Shown here one piece after another: positions 43,620 to 57,029 of a stretch of 64,000 bases of DNA (its first letter is position 1; each line of letters starts with the position of its first letter). The notes under the pieces were generated by a model. It ran no database searches. It was not told the origin of the DNA and saw only the letters and a list, made by a program, of their open reading frames with translations. Position numbers and translations under genes: made by a program. Origin of the DNA: Pleodorina starrii (Eukaryota; Chlorophyta; Chlorophyceae; Chlamydomonadales; Volvocaceae); NCBI GenBank assembly GCA_030267565.1, contig BRXU01000003.1, forward strand, positions 1,596,001 through 1,660,000, read 5' to 3'.

Positions 43620-44639
43620 TGGTGGTGGTGTCAATGCCGGCGCTGGTTTCAGCGCCGGGTTGCTGGCCCCCTTCCTGGCGATGCCTGACACTGCGGATGA
43701 ACGCACACTGCAGCTGTTGGACGAGGAGGATGAGGACGGGGAAGGGGAGGGGAAGGGGTAAGCAAAAGCACGAAACCGCAGCGAAGGAACTGTGGTGACG
43801 TTTGGAGACCGGAATTCGCGAAGGGAGGGACCTCAGAGGCGGAGGAGCTCTGGCAGATGGAGAAAGAGAAGGGCGAGGTCGTAGGTGAAAGCGTGAGGGA
43901 GGTGGTGAGCTCTGAAGGCCGCAGACTCGGCAGTGGCGCCGGCGAATTTGCGGCACTGGCATGATTCCCAATCACCGGCATTGCGGGTGCCATGGCGCTG
44001 ACCGTTTAGAGGTTCGTGCGTGTGTGTGTGTTTTTTTGGGAGAGGGGGCGGTGTATTGGGGTTGTTACAGTGGGCTCCAGACTGAAGAAGTGTAGAGCCA
44101 ACGGGCCAGCTGGCCGTGCACTGCAACGGAGGCGACCAGGGCAGCCGAGGCGCCCATCCAGAGCAGACTGCATGAGTCACCCAGACAGGGACAAGCAAGC
44201 CCGCGGAGGGGGGGGGGGGAAGGGTAAGAAATCCGCAACCACGGGGGAATTCGCCACGGCGCTTCCCAGTGGGCGGCGGGCCCCGGCGGGGTTCGGTCGC
44301 GATGGTTGATTGCCGGACGGATGAGATAGTTGACGTTGCCAACGGAGAAGTTCGAGCAACACCGCGAGAGCATGGGGGTGTGCAAGATCTGACCGCGTGG
44401 GAGTGTTGAGGTTCATATGGTTACGTTCAGACTTGCACTGCTCCGGAACTGTACGACATCTTTATCTGGTGTGCTTTGTCTAGCAGAGCACTGACTGGCT
44501 TACTTGTAACATCGGAATGTCTACCAATTGACACTCGATCCACAACAGGACAGTTGACGGGCAGGCCTCCCACAATCAGGCCCACGAACAGACGTAAGGA
44601 GAAAGGATTGGGTTGGCTTGGGGAAAGTTATGAGGGTGG
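43620..44639 (+). pseudogene. Acidic gene fragment, GT-rich block and unique 3' piece
   Basis: 43635-43760 encodes the MPDTADERTLQLLDEEDEDG stretch followed by GGTAAGC. The TTACAGTGGGCTCCAGACTG block follows. About 44290-44580 is unique to this interval and AT-richer, and I find no ORF or RNA gene in it. The whole is non-functional as far as I can see. Confidence 0.4.
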
Positions 44640-45162
44640 ATTGGGTTGGCTTGGTGTTGGACAGCCCACCACGTGGAGCAAGGGAAAGAATGCGCACGTG
44701 CAGCTGTGGCAGCGACAGTCCGCCACTCTTAATCGGCAGCCGGGTTCCCATGCGAGGTCTGATTCGGTCCCTGGACAGCGCCTGGACCGGCTGGTAACCT
44801 ATCTAGGTCCACACCGCAGCCATCGACGGAAGCCCGTGAGGAGTCTCGGAGCGCGGGCAGGGTATCCAGGCGTGTGGCTTTTATGTCCCAGGGAAGCGGG
44901 AAGGGAAGAGGTGGCCAACTGGTCATTCACTCAACGGCCGCCGTACGGAATCCGGATTTAAAGATCAAAATTGCCATGGAGCAAGGTTCAAAATCAACAC
45001 TATCGATGACCAGCTTATCTCTTTGGATGGATTCTTGGGCCTTCTGCTCACGCCAAGGCTTGCGAAAGGCCGCTGAGTCCATCTTACAAGTTCGGCATCA
45101 TGCTGTCGCATTCAGGCGCAGGAATTCTTAAGCGTACGTGTGAATGATATAGAGACGAAAGA
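44640..45162 (+). promoter_or_regulatory. Conserved 5' module of copy G
   Basis: This is a near full-length module; GTTGGACAGCCCACCACGTG replaces the usual GACGGCGCACC. It ends GTGTGAATGATATAGAGACG just before the ATG. A short 42-bp duplication of GGATTGGGTTGGCTTGG lies at its 5' edge (44605-44660). Confidence 0.55.
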
Positions 45163-47210
45163 ATGTCCCAGTCGGTCACTCAACGTACACCAGACGGCTC
45201 TAGGATTTGGCTGCCGGGCATCGTGGCGTGCATTGCGAACCATCTGCCAGCTAACGAAGTGGCAAGCACATTACGACTGATAGACAAGACGACATCGCAG
45301 CAGTTCGCACACCACAAGACCTTGAGGCTCTCGCTTTCATCACCCATCCACGTGTTCCGGGAGCGCTGGGGCCGCCCGGGCGCTTTTCGCGCGTTGTCTC
45401 GCAAGCGGCGGCTGCAGCTGCTGTGCCTGACGGCGGCAAGCGGCAGCGTCGCCAACCTGGACGTTGCCCTGGCCACTGCGGGTCTTGATCTTCGGCGCGA
45501 GCTGCTCGAGGCCGCCGCAGCCGCGGGCCAGCTCGACATGTGCAAGGTGCTGCATGACCGCGGCTGCCGCTGGGGTGATTCTCTGTTCGCCGCGGCGAAG
45601 GCCGGCCACCGGCACGTGTGCGAGTGGCTGTTTGCCAGCGACTGGTCCCTCGACATGTACGTCGTTTGGTCAGCTGCCATGGGCGGGCAGGAGGACCTCA
45701 TGCAGTGGCTGCTGACGGAGTTGCAGGGCCGTCCGAACGACGGTGTCTGCCAGTCATTGTTCTGCCAGTCATTGTTGGCGGCCGCGGCGGAGTGCTTGAG
45801 CCTGGCGGCGCTGCAGCGGCTGTGGCAGCAGCTCATGGCAGGGCACCACGGCAGCGAACTGCAGCAGCAGCTTGAGCAGCTCGATGAGGCAGATGAGGAT
45901 GAGGATCGGGTATCCATCCTGGCGGCCGCGGCCTGCAGCACCACGCCCGATTGGCAGGCCAAAGTGGAGTGGCTGGAGGGGCTGGGCTACCCCCGCACGG
46001 CTAGTGCCTGCAAGTCCGCTGTTCGGGCTGGTAACGGCGATGCAGCGGTGGCGCGTCTGCAGTGGCTGCGAGGCCGGGGCTACCCCCTCGGCACGAGGGT
46101 GGCGGACACTGCGGTCGATCTCGGCAATCTTGCCGCCCTGCGTTTCCTGGTGGAGCAAGCGGGGGTGCGGCCCACCGGCGATCAGTACATCGCGATGGAT
46201 GCAGCCTGCGAGGGCCACCTGGCCGTACTGCAGTACCTGCACGCCAGCGGCTTGCCCGTCAATACCCATCTTGTTGATGTGGCCGCGATGGGTCACCTGC
46301 CGATCGTGTCCTGGGCGGTGGAGAGCCTGGGCGTCGCACCCGCTGATGACGAAGATAGCTTGCTCGACTGCGCGGCGGCGAGCGGCAACCTTGAGCTGCT
46401 GGCCTGGCTTCACGACCGCGGCTGGGCCTTGGGCCCCACGGCCATCCCCAACGGCGCCGTGAGCGGCTGTGAAGAGGCGCTGGAGTGGCTGGTGGAACGG
46501 GGCTGCCCCTTCCCGGTGGGTGTCGCCGTCCTCGTTTGTCACCACCACATGTACGATGCGCTCCGTGTGGCCCACCAGTTGTGGCTCACCGGTGGTTCAT
46601 TTTGCATGTGCTGTGCCCAGTCCATTCGACACGTGTGTCGGGCCACCGTACGTCGAGCTGCTCGAGAGGTGTTAGTCATGGGGTCGATGCCGTGTTCCGA
46701 TTCGCATGTGCGCCTTCCGGGACAAGAGTCACTGTCTCCCAAGCTGCCATAGTGCGGCGCCGGGAAACTCCGCTGCCGGGGAGCTAGGCTGTGAGGCTGC
46801 ATGGGGTTGCACCGCTCCTGACTGCCCAACCACCCGTCCCTGCATTGGTGTATGTATGTACGGCAATCGTGTATGTTCCTTGGCGGCCTCAGCTCGATGG
46901 CGGCGCTTACCTCGGAGCCGCCCGCAACGGTGATCTGGCGATGCTCCGCTGCCTGCACCGGCTGGGCTGCCCCTGGGGGCCGCCGGGGAAGCTGCTGGCG
47001 GACTGCATCCGCATCATCGGCGGGGTCTCCGTCGCCGTGCTGCAGTGCCTGCTGGACTTGGGCTGCCCCGAAATGGACTGGGATGCTGCGGTCAAGTGGG
47101 CGGAGGACAGGGAGGCGCAAAAGTACCCCTGGAGGTGCGACGTGACGGTGCTGGCATGGCTGGGCGAGCAGCAGCGGCGGCGGCGGTCGCCTGGGGCCCA
47201 AGGGGCCTAG
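45163..47210 (+). CDS. F-box-like/ankyrin-repeat protein, copy G (intact, about 556 aa)
   Basis: Exon 1 is 45163-46515, the intron 46516-46892 (377 bp, the shortest of the family) and exon 2 46893-47210. The F-box-like segment is complete. The repeat-3 loop is WSLDMYVVWSAAMGGQEDL. The variable linker contains a short internal duplication (QSLFCQSLL), and an acidic run DEADEDEDR is specific to this copy. One ankyrin unit lacks the usual EAAARA stretch (LVDVAAMGHLPIV). The unit AVDLGNLAALRFL with YIAMDAACEGHL matches copy C, and the downstream region also matches C, so C and G share a recent origin or have exchanged sequence. Confidence 0.87.
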
Positions 47211-48174
47211 CTCGCGGCAGCAACGAACAGCGGCGGCAGACTTGCCTTGTAGCGCTGAGCCACACCTGCCCTGTCATGCTCGGTGTGTGTGGGGTTCCGG
47301 AGCGACAGCCGTCCGTAGTCTGATGGCGGGGCGGGGACAGGGGGTGACTCATCCTATCTGAATACGACTTATTGCATGCCGGCCGCTCGTGGACGTGGTT
47401 CACGCTGCACTTGGCAGCTCCGATAAGAGCAGGACTCGACAAGCTCGGTTCTGCCTTCGCTGTACTGCATTAGAGACAGCGCTGCAGGGCCCTCGTCTAG
47501 GGAAGCAGCCGAGTGCTGCAAGGCATGGCAACTGCAGTCGGCGGGGCTGCAATACCGCATTACTTCCGCATTACTTCTGCATTTCGCGGTACACCGGTCA
47601 TCTTGGCTGTCGGGCGACGTACGGTGCTGAGCCCATAGGGGGTTGCATTGCGCATGTAGTGTACGTTTGCTGGGTGCGGGGATGCTGTGGGCAGGGCGCA
47701 GTGTGGGGCAGCTGCAGGGCGGCTACCCAGTGCACAGATGGCGGAGACTGCGAACGAAGGGCGTGTGCACTGCTGCCGCCCTCACCTCCCCACCGCCATA
47801 CATGGAACCAACATGCCAAATGCCAAACGCCGAACGAAACCCGCGCAGATGCAAGGATGGATTGGATGAGTGGATGGTATGAATTGTTGAACTGGGCGGG
47901 CGGCTGGGCGGACGGCTGCAAAGTGTGGGTGTGTTTATCGTTATCACAATCAGCACAATCAGACGCAGATACGCTGCGTACGGCATCACAACATCAAGGG
48001 ATTTATTGGCCGAGTTCAGAAGCCGCCTTTTGTTGGATTGGAGCTCTGATAGCCTCGATAGGGACCCGCGGGGTTTCCCGGAGCATGAGGAAGGGGGTGT
48101 GGGACGTGGGAGCACCCGGGGTTACCGCATGTCGGTACCTGAAATGGGTGGGTGTGGCGTATACGTCCTCAGGC
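47211..48174. repeat. Downstream module and tail block of unit G
   Basis: It begins as in unit C (GCTGAGCCACACCTGCCC). The core is near 47425 and the tail block near 48000. A short deletion follows CCGCATTACTTCTGCATT. No gene is supported. Confidence 0.7.
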
Positions 48175-48330
48175 CACAAGCGGACAGTTGAATGTGTCGC
48201 GGTTCACACGGGGACCGGGTTGAAGACCATGCACGGAAAGGACATGCCGGGTGTGTCACGGAGGAGCGGTAGAACCTTCGTCTCGGTGAACTCTTGTTCC
48301 AAGTTTAGAAAGCGTTTGCCGAGCCGGCCG
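48175..48330 (+). pseudogene. Non-LTR reverse transcriptase tail, decayed
   Basis: It has the same shortened structure as in unit F: CACAAGCGGACAGTTG, then AAGGACATGCCGGGTGTG, then TCGGTGAACTCTTGTTCC. No catalytic part is present. Confidence 0.45.
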
Positions 48331-49823
<1,493 letters not shown>

Positions 49824-50504
49824 AGTCCGCCACTCATCATGTCACCTGGTGTGATGCTATGCGTCAGCTCTTCGTTTGAGCAGCACGTGCCCCTCCCAGC
49901 CCCACCTCGACTCGCCTTGAGGCGGGGGAGGGGATGTGCGGCCCCCGGCCCCCCCGCTCTCAGCCCCGCCCCCGTCCCCGCCCCCGCCCCCGCGCTTTCG
50001 GAGCTGCCCCGGGGGTTCGTAAGGTAAGGGAGGGGAGCGCGTATCCCCAAACCCTGCAACAAAAGAACGGATGCGCCGCCTGCCATGCCTCTGACCTGGC
50101 CGACTAGCCGACGGGAGATGCGGCAGTTTCCTCCGCCACCTCACGGTCCGCCTGCAGAGCCTTCCAACTCAAACCCGCTTTCCAACCCACACTGCCGTCC
50201 CCCCGCCTCCACCTACCTCTACCCCCCCAAAACAATGCCACCAACCTCGTTCGCCCGCTCGCTCGCTCGTTCACTCACTCGGTCGCCTCACTCGCTCAGT
50301 CGTATCGTGCAATGGCTCGCAGTCGTTCGCGCCAAGTCGATTCCCCTTTTGTCACATTCGCGTTCCCTTGCCCCCCCTTCCCCACGCCCCGTCCAGATCT
50401 GACCTGACCTGAGACCCGGCCTCCTCTTTCGCCATCCCCCGGCCCGTCGCTCGGCCTCCTTCACGGGACCTAATCCGGGAACCTGTCCGCAAGCTGTGTG
50501 AAAG
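49824..50504. repeat. Shared block X (interval G-H copy)
   Basis: It contains CTTTCGGAGCTGCCCCGGG, TTTCCAACCCACACTGCC, the GCTCGCTCGTTCACTCACTC run and GACCTGACCTGAGACCCGG. No gene is supported. Confidence 0.6.
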
Positions 50505-51220
50505 CAACCGCTGGTGGTGGTGTCAATGCCGGCGCTGGTTTCGGCGCTGGGTTGCTGGCCCCCTTCCCGGCGATGCCTGACACTGGTGATGAACGCACAC
50601 TGCAGCTGTTGGATGAGGAGGATGAGGACGGGGAAGGGGTGGGGGAGGGGTAAGCAAAAGTACGAAACCGCAGCGAAGGAACTGAGGCGACGTTTGGACA
50701 ACGGAATTCGCGAAGGGAGGGACCTCAGAGGCGGAGGGGGAGGAGCGCTGGCAGATGGATCGAGGAAGAGAAGGGGGGGTGAAAGCGTGAGGGAGGTGGT
50801 GAGATCAGACAGCCGCAGCAAGCTATTTGTGAGTCCAGATTCGGCAGTGACGCCGGCGAATTTGGGACAGGATTCCCAAGCACCGGCATTGCGAGTTTAG
50901 AGGTTAGAGGTTCGTGCGTGTGTGTGTGTGTGTGGCGGGGGGGGGGGGTTGTACTGGGGTTGTTGCAGTGGGCTCCAGACTGAAGAAGTGTAGAGCCAAC
51001 GGGCCAGCTGGCCGTGCACTGCACCGGAGGCGACCAGGGCAGCCGAGGCGTCCATCCAGACCAGACAGCACGAGTCAACCAGACAGGGACGAGCAAGCCC
51101 GCGGGGGGGGGAAAGGCTCAGAAAACCGCAACCACGGGGGAATTTGCCATGAGGCTTCCCATGTTCCCAACGGGCAACAGGCCCCGGCCCCCCAACAAGA
51201 AGGCCCACGAACAGACGTGA
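50505..51220 (+). pseudogene. Acidic gene fragment and GT-rich block
   Basis: 50519-50650 reads VNAGAGFGAGLLAPFPAMPD then, after a changed stretch, ERTLQLLDEEDEDGEG and GGTAAGC. Downstream, KYETAAKELRRRLDNGIREG is readable and would be a charged helix. A GT/G microsatellite lies near 50915-50950. The parent gene is unknown. Confidence 0.42.
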
Positions 51221-51745
51221 GGGTGGATTGGGTTGGCTTGGGGTTGGACGGCGCACGTGGAGCAAGGTGGTCAACCTTGCAGCTGTGGCAGCGACAGTCC
51301 GCAACTCTTAAGCGGCAGCCGGGTTCCCATGCCGAGTGCTGATTCGGTCCCTGGACAGCGCCTGGACCGGCTGGTAACCTATCTAGGTCCACACCGCAGC
51401 CATCGACGGAAGGCTGTGAGGAGTCTCGGAGCGCGGGCAGGGTATCCAGGCGTGTGGCTTTCATGGCCCAGGGAAGCGGGAAGGAAGGGAGGTGGTCAAC
51501 TGGTCATCCACTCAACGGCCGCCGTACGGAATCCGGATTGAAGGATCAAAATTGCCACGGAGGAAGCTTAGGAAAACAACACTATTCATCGATGACCAGC
51601 TTACCTCTTTGGATAAGGTCTTGGGCCTTCTGCTCACGCCAAGCCTTGCGGAGGGCCGCTTCCATCTCACAAGTTCGGCATTATGCTCTCGCATACAGGC
51701 GCAGGAGTCCTTGAGCGTACGTTTGAATGATATAGGGGCGACAAA
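51221..51745 (+). promoter_or_regulatory. Conserved 5' module of copy H
   Basis: This is a near full-length module with GACGGCGCACGTGGAGC, TAACCTATCTAGGTCCACAC and a proximal leader ending GAATGATATAGGGGCGACAAA. The GCCTTGCGGAGGGC inverted repeat carries one change. Confidence 0.55.
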
Positions 51746-53810
51746 ATGTCCCAGTCGGTCACTCTGCGTACACCAGACGGCTCGAGGATTTGGCTGCCGG
51801 GCATTGTGGCGTGCATTGCGAACCATCTGCCAGCTAACGAAGTGGCAAGCACATAACGACTGGTAGACAAGACGACATCGCAGCAGTTCGCACACCACAA
51901 GACCTTGCGGCTCTCGCTCCCGTCACCCATCCACGTGTTCCGGGAGCGCTGGGGCCGCCCGGGCGCTTTTCGCGCGTTGTCTCGCAACCAGCTGCTGCAG
52001 CTGCTGTGCCTGACGGCGGCAAGCGGCAGCGTCGCCAACCTGGAGGTTGCCCTGGTCAGTGCGGGGCTTGATCTTCAGTGCGGTAATGGTCTTCAGTGCA
52101 GGCTGCTTGAGGCCGCCGCAGCCGCGGGCCAGCTCGACATGTGCAAGGTGCTGCGTGCGCGCGGCTGCCTCTGGGATGATTCTCTGTCAGCCGCGGCGAA
52201 GGCCGGCCACCGGCACGTGTGCGAGTGGATGTTGGCCAGCGGCTGCCCCCCCGACATGTACGTCGTTTGCAGTGCTGCCTGGGGCGGGTGGGAGGACCTT
52301 ATGCAGTGGCTGCTGACGGAATTACTGGGCCGTCCCAACAACGGTGTGTATCCTGTCTGCTGGCAATTGTTGGAGGCCGCGGCGGGGTACTTGAGCCTGG
52401 CGGCACTGCAGCGGCTGTGGCAGCGGCTAATGGCAGGGCGCCACGGCAGCGAACTGCAGCAGCAGCTTGAGCAGCTCAATGAAAAGCATCGGGGTGCCAT
52501 CCTGGCGGCCGCGGCCGGCAGCACCACGCCCGATTGGCAGGCCAAAGTGGAGTGGCTGGAGGGCCTGGGCTACCCCCGCAAGGCTAGGGCGTGCCATTCC
52601 GCTCTTCGGGCTGGTAACGGCGATGCAGCGGAGGCGCGTCTGCAGTGGCTGCGCGGCCGGGGCTACCCCCTCGGCGCGGGGATGGCGGACAGTGCCGTCC
52701 GTGCCGGCAATCTTGCCGCCCTGCGTTTCCTGGTGGAGCAAGCGGGGGTGCGGCCCACCGGCGATCAGTTCCCCGTGACGAATGCAGCCCGCCGGGGCCA
52801 CCTGGCCGTACTGCAGTACCTGCACGCCAGCGGCTTTCCCGTCAACACCCGTTCTGTTGCGGAACAGGCGGCCCGGGCGGGTCACCTGCCGCTGGTGGCC
52901 TGGGCGGTGGAGGTCCTGGGCGTCGCACCCGCTGACGGCGCAGCTAGCTTGCTCGACTGCGCGGCGACGAGCGGCAACCTTGAGCTGATGACCTGGCTTC
53001 ACGACCGCGGCTGGGCCTTGGGCCCCACGGCCATCCCCAAGGGCGCCGAGAGCGGCTGCGAAGAGGTGCTGGAGTGGCTGGTGGAGCGGGGCTGCCCCTT
53101 CCCGGTGGGTGTCGCCGTCCTCGTTTGTCACCACCACATGTACGATGCGCTCCGTGTGGCCCACCAGTTGTGGCCCACCGGTGGTTCATTTTGCATGTGC
53201 TGTGCCGAGCCAGGTCACTCGGCAGGTCCATTAGACGCGTGTGCCGGGCCACCGTGTGTCGTACGTCCGTAGAGCTGCTGGAGACGTTATTCATGGCGTC
53301 GATGCCGTATTCAGATTCGCATGTGCGCCTTCCGGGACAGCGTCACTGTCTGCCAAGCTGCCAAAGCACGGTGCCAGGAAACTCCGCTGCCGGGGAGCTA
53401 GGCTGTGAGGCTGCATGGGGGTTGCACCGCCCCTGACTGCCCAACCGCCCGCCCCTGCATTGATGTGTGTATGTACGGCAATCATGTATGTTCCTTGGCG
53501 GCCCCAGCTCGATGGCGGCGCCTACCTCGGAGCCGCCTGCTGCGGTGATCTGGCGATGCTCTGCTGCCTGCGCCGGCTGGGCTGCCCCTGGGGGCCACCG
53601 GGGAAGCTGCTGGCGGACTGCATCAGCAGCGTGGTCTCCGTCGCCGTGCTGCAGTGCCTGCTGGACTTGGGTTGTCCCGAAATGGACTGGGATGCTGCGG
53701 TCAAGTTGGCGGAGGACGAGGCGCAAATGGAGCCCCGGGAGCGCCACACGGCGCTGCTGGCATGACTGGGCGAGCAGCGGTGGCGGCTGCGGCGACAGGG
53801 CGGGGCCTAG
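51746..53810 (+). pseudogene. Ankyrin-repeat copy H with two nonsense codons
   Basis: The ATG at 51746 is conserved, but codon 37 is TAA (51854-51856, in place of TTA or TTG for Leu of the F-box-like helix). The rest of exon 1 is open to 53104, the intron is 53105-53507 and exon 2 starts at 53508. In exon 2 the conserved LLAW Trp is TGA (53763-53765), removing about 15 C-terminal residues. Exon 1 is nearly identical to copy F, including the GNGLQC insertion, so the copy is young. Two independent stops with no frameshift suggest recent loss. Readthrough or internal initiation cannot be excluded. Confidence 0.87.
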
Positions 53811-54915
53811 CAAGGGGCCTAGCAACGAACAGTGGCGGCAGACTTGCCTTGTAGCACGGGGCGTATGTGGGTTGGGTGCGGCTTACCGTGTTGTCCGGTG
53901 CCGGGGGCCTGTAGGGCTGCCACACAGTTCGGTAAGTATTGGGGTTCCGGAGCGAGAGCCGTCCGTAGTCTGATGGCGGGGCGGGGGCAGACGTTGGGTG
54001 CCGCCAGGAGGGTGACGCATCCCATTTGGGTACGACGTGCTCGGTTCGGGGGCATGCATGGCCTTGGGGTTGTTCATGCCGGCGGCACACGTGCTGCACT
54101 GGTGGACGTGGTTCGTGCTGCACTTGGCAATTCCGATAAGAGCAGGACTCGACAAGTTCGGTTCTGACTTCGCTGTACTGCATTAGAGAGCATTGCAGGG
54201 CCCTCGTCTAGGGAGGCAGCCGAGTGCTGCAAGGCATGGCAACTGCAGTCGGCAGGGCTGCAATACCGCATCACGTCGCGCCCCGCCACGTTGCTGGGAT
54301 GTTACACCACGCCACGGTTCACCACGTCTGGCCACGTCGTCGCGGCACACCGGTCATATTGGCTGTCGGGTGACGTACAGTGCTGGACCCATGGGGGGCT
54401 GCATTGCGCATGTAGTGTACGTTTGCTGGGTGCGGGGGTGCTGTGGGCAGGGCGCAGTGTGGGGCAGCTGTGGGGCGGCTATCCAGTGCACAGATGGCGG
54501 GGACTGCAAACGAAGGGTGCGTGCACCGCTGCCGCTCCCCCCTCGCCGCCGTACATGGAACCAACCTGCTGGCCAAACGTGAAGAGGACGGATGGAGGAT
54601 GAGTGGATGGTATGAATTAATGAAGTGGGTGGGCGTATGGGCGGACGGCTGCAAAGCGGGGGTGTGTTTATCGTTATTACATGCACAATCAGAAGCACGC
54701 ACATACGATCCGTACTGCACGCACAACATCCAGGGCGGGGGGGGGGGGCGGGGGCGTGTTGATCGAGTTCAGACGCCGCCTTTTGTTGGATTGGAGCTCT
54801 GATAGCATTGATAGGGACCCGCGGGGTTTCCCGGAGCATGAGGAAGGGGGTGTGGGACGGGGAGCACCCGGGGTTACCGCGTGTCGGTACCTGAAATGGA
54901 TGGGTGTGGCGTATA
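53811..54915. repeat. Downstream module and tail block of unit H
   Basis: It holds the empty TA site for the unit-A MITE near 53936, the core near 54140, and a G-run at about 54738. The tail block runs up to GTGGCGTATA, where a second MITE is inserted. No gene is supported. Confidence 0.7.
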
Positions 54916-55371
54916 CCGTACTGCCACGATTCTTTTGTGACACGCTTTTCATTTGGTGTCACCAAATGCGTAGCAGTGTAAAAAGCTCTTAGGCAAAGCT
55001 TTATGAGCCTCACCAAAATGTCGATCAACGATCATGAATGTGTCGTACACCGTGATAACGGTTTGAACTGAGGGGTTCACGTCACGCTTCTCTTCCGGTG
55101 GGTTTGAGCTGATTCTGTTTATGTCGCATCGTTTGCGCATAACGTGCCAAGGTTTAGTTTAGTTCAGGCTTTGGTAGACACGGCTGTGGCAGGCACGGCG
55201 GAGCATGGGCTTGTACGCCCACGGGAGGCCCTCGGGCCGTCACGAAAAGTGTATCACAACTGCAGATTTCTTCAGCGACCGTCCCCAAATTTGCATATCA
55301 TTAAAATTATTCCAGCGATAATTTTGGACTCTTCCGAAAACGCGTGTCGCAAAAGAATCGTGGCAGTACGG
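54916..55371. mobile_element. 456-bp MITE with 30-bp TIRs and TA target duplication
   Basis: The ends CCGTACTGCCACGATTCTTT (left) and, in reverse complement, the right end agree over 30 bp with one difference. The flanks are TA (54914-54915) and TA (55372-55373). Other units read GTGGCGTATACGTCCTCAGA without the insert (near 37243, 42835 and 48157). The interior is AT-richer than its surroundings, and no transposase is encoded. The ends begin CCGTA like the unit-A MITE, so both may be moved by the same Tc1/mariner-type transposase; this is inference. Confidence 0.9.
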
Positions 55372-55511
55372 TACGTCCTCAAACCACAAGCGGACATTGG
55401 ACCACCTGAAGGTGTGTACGGTATGCCAAGAAAGCACCACAAGGCCCGGATGCGCTTTCGGCTGGGTCGTTGGGACGTGGATGTGTCGCGGCTCGCACGG
55501 GGACCGGGTTG
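55372..55511 (+). pseudogene. Non-LTR reverse transcriptase tail, cut by an element
   Basis: It reads RMRFRLGRWDVDVSRLARGP and then is cut after GGGACCGGGTTGA by the GC-ended element. The Cys/EDELH part expected next is absent. Confidence 0.5.
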
Positions 55512-57029
55512 ACAAGGGGTTGGTGTCGGCTTCCTTGAAGCCGGAAAAAGGGCGGGGCCCCGTTCAATCCGTACGGTTTAAGTTGAGTGCTAGGGCGGCG
55601 AGGGCGTCAATTGTGAGAGTGCCGACACTCATGCTGATATATAGCCAGAGCTTCATCCCCGAAATGCCTGCGGCTTCAGCAATCCGCCCCATGTATATAT
55701 AGCATCGGGCTCCGTCTCGGCACTGTGAAACTCTTCCCACGAGCGCATTGCTTGGCTTAAGTAGCTTGACAGTAGACATGGAGTAGTGTATCATTCACAT
55801 ATCAGGCTGACTTGCAAATAGAATGACAGCGGAACTGTTTGCGAGGGTCGCGACGACGTGCACTTGCGGACGAGAGTGCACAGGCTTCGCTACCGAGGTA
55901 TTCGCTTGACAACTTTAACATTAGGCTTGACAACTTTAACATTAGGACAGGGAATGTAGCAGTCCCCTAGGTTGCCGACTGCACTTGTTGGGCGGCCCGC
56001 AGAAGACCGCCGCATCGTGCGTGCAATTTGCGGCTTGGCGTCCGACAACCAGCAGTTCGTCCCTCATGGTTTGTCCCTTGCAACCTTTGTTGTTATAGTA
56101 ATATGCGTCAAGTCGGTCGGACCGGCTAGCAGAGCTGCTGTGGTGTGTTCGCGGGAAGAATGTTCGCAATGCAAACATTTGGTCATCGAAAGGGGTGAGA
56201 CCCCTCAGACCCCAACCGAGACCCCGAACAAACTTATGCAATGGAAACTAGGCGTCTCACTTGCATCGCCAAAGATAATGGCGATGCAGGTGAGACGCTT
56301 AGTTTCCTGAAACAGAGAAACCTTGCCCTTTGTCAAGGGGCAAGAAATATATGCGTATACATTGCCCATTCGCGTAAAATACTACCGTGTTTGCTTCAAA
56401 AGCGCGGTGAGGATGGACTTGTAAAGACCCGCAGAGCGGAAACAATGTTCGCTATGCAAAAATATAGCTGGTTGCCGAAACGAAGAGTCGTTTCATGCCG
56501 TCATGTAAGAATTGCATTATGAGAAACGGTGCATCATTTGAATTGATTATAGGCCGAGAGGTGTTGATATGACCTCGGCCTCGGTCAATGGAGACTGCAA
56601 AACTGGTTTGTACTCATACGATTTTTGTTGCCTATTAAATAGATACCATGCAATATTGGATGTATATTCTTGCCCATACCGTGCTTCCGCGGGCCGAGAT
56701 ATTACACTTGGTAGGTCAAACATATTCACACATACAGGGCGGGGCCCCCCTACAGGGCGGGGCCCCCTACAGGGCGGGGCCCCCCTACAGGGCGGGGCCC
56801 CCTACAGGGCGGGGCCCCCGTACCTGGCGGGGCCCCCTACAGGGCGGGGCCCCCCTACAGGGCGGGGCCCCCCTACAGGGCGGGGCCCCCTACAGGGCGG
56901 GGCCCCCTACAGGGCGGGGCCCCCTACAGGGCGGGGCCCCCTACAGGGCGGGGCCCCCCTACAGGGCGGGGCCCCCGTACCTGGCGGGGCCCCCTTGGCG
57001 GGGCCCCCCTGGGCGCTTCGCGCTGGGGC
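55512..57029. mobile_element. Second copy of the GGGCGGGGCCCC-ended element, inverted
   Basis: It starts ACAAGGGGTTGGTGTCGGCT, the reverse complement of the right end of the element in copy B. It ends CGCTGGGGCCCCGCCC, the reverse complement of the left end. Interior matches include the GCCGACACTCATGCTG and ATGCCTGCGGCTTCAGC parts (55618-55680) and the AGAAGACCGCCGCATCG part (near 56000). It has only one copy of the segment that is doubled in B and no nested transposon, so it supplies the empty site for that insertion. An unusual extra is an expanded GC repeat near its right end. No transposase is recognised. The flanking unit sequences on the two sides are not contiguous in other units, so a deletion of several kb accompanied or followed insertion. 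Confidence 0.72.
56738..57008. repeat. About 16 copies of a 17-18-bp TACAGGGCGGGGCCCCC repeat
   Basis: The unit contains the element's own terminal sequence GGGCGGGGCCCC, which is self-complementary at its core. Two copies carry the variant GTACCTGGCGGGG. The copy of the element in gene B has only one such unit (CCCCCGCCCTGTAGG), so this is a local expansion of the transposon end. Confidence 0.9.
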
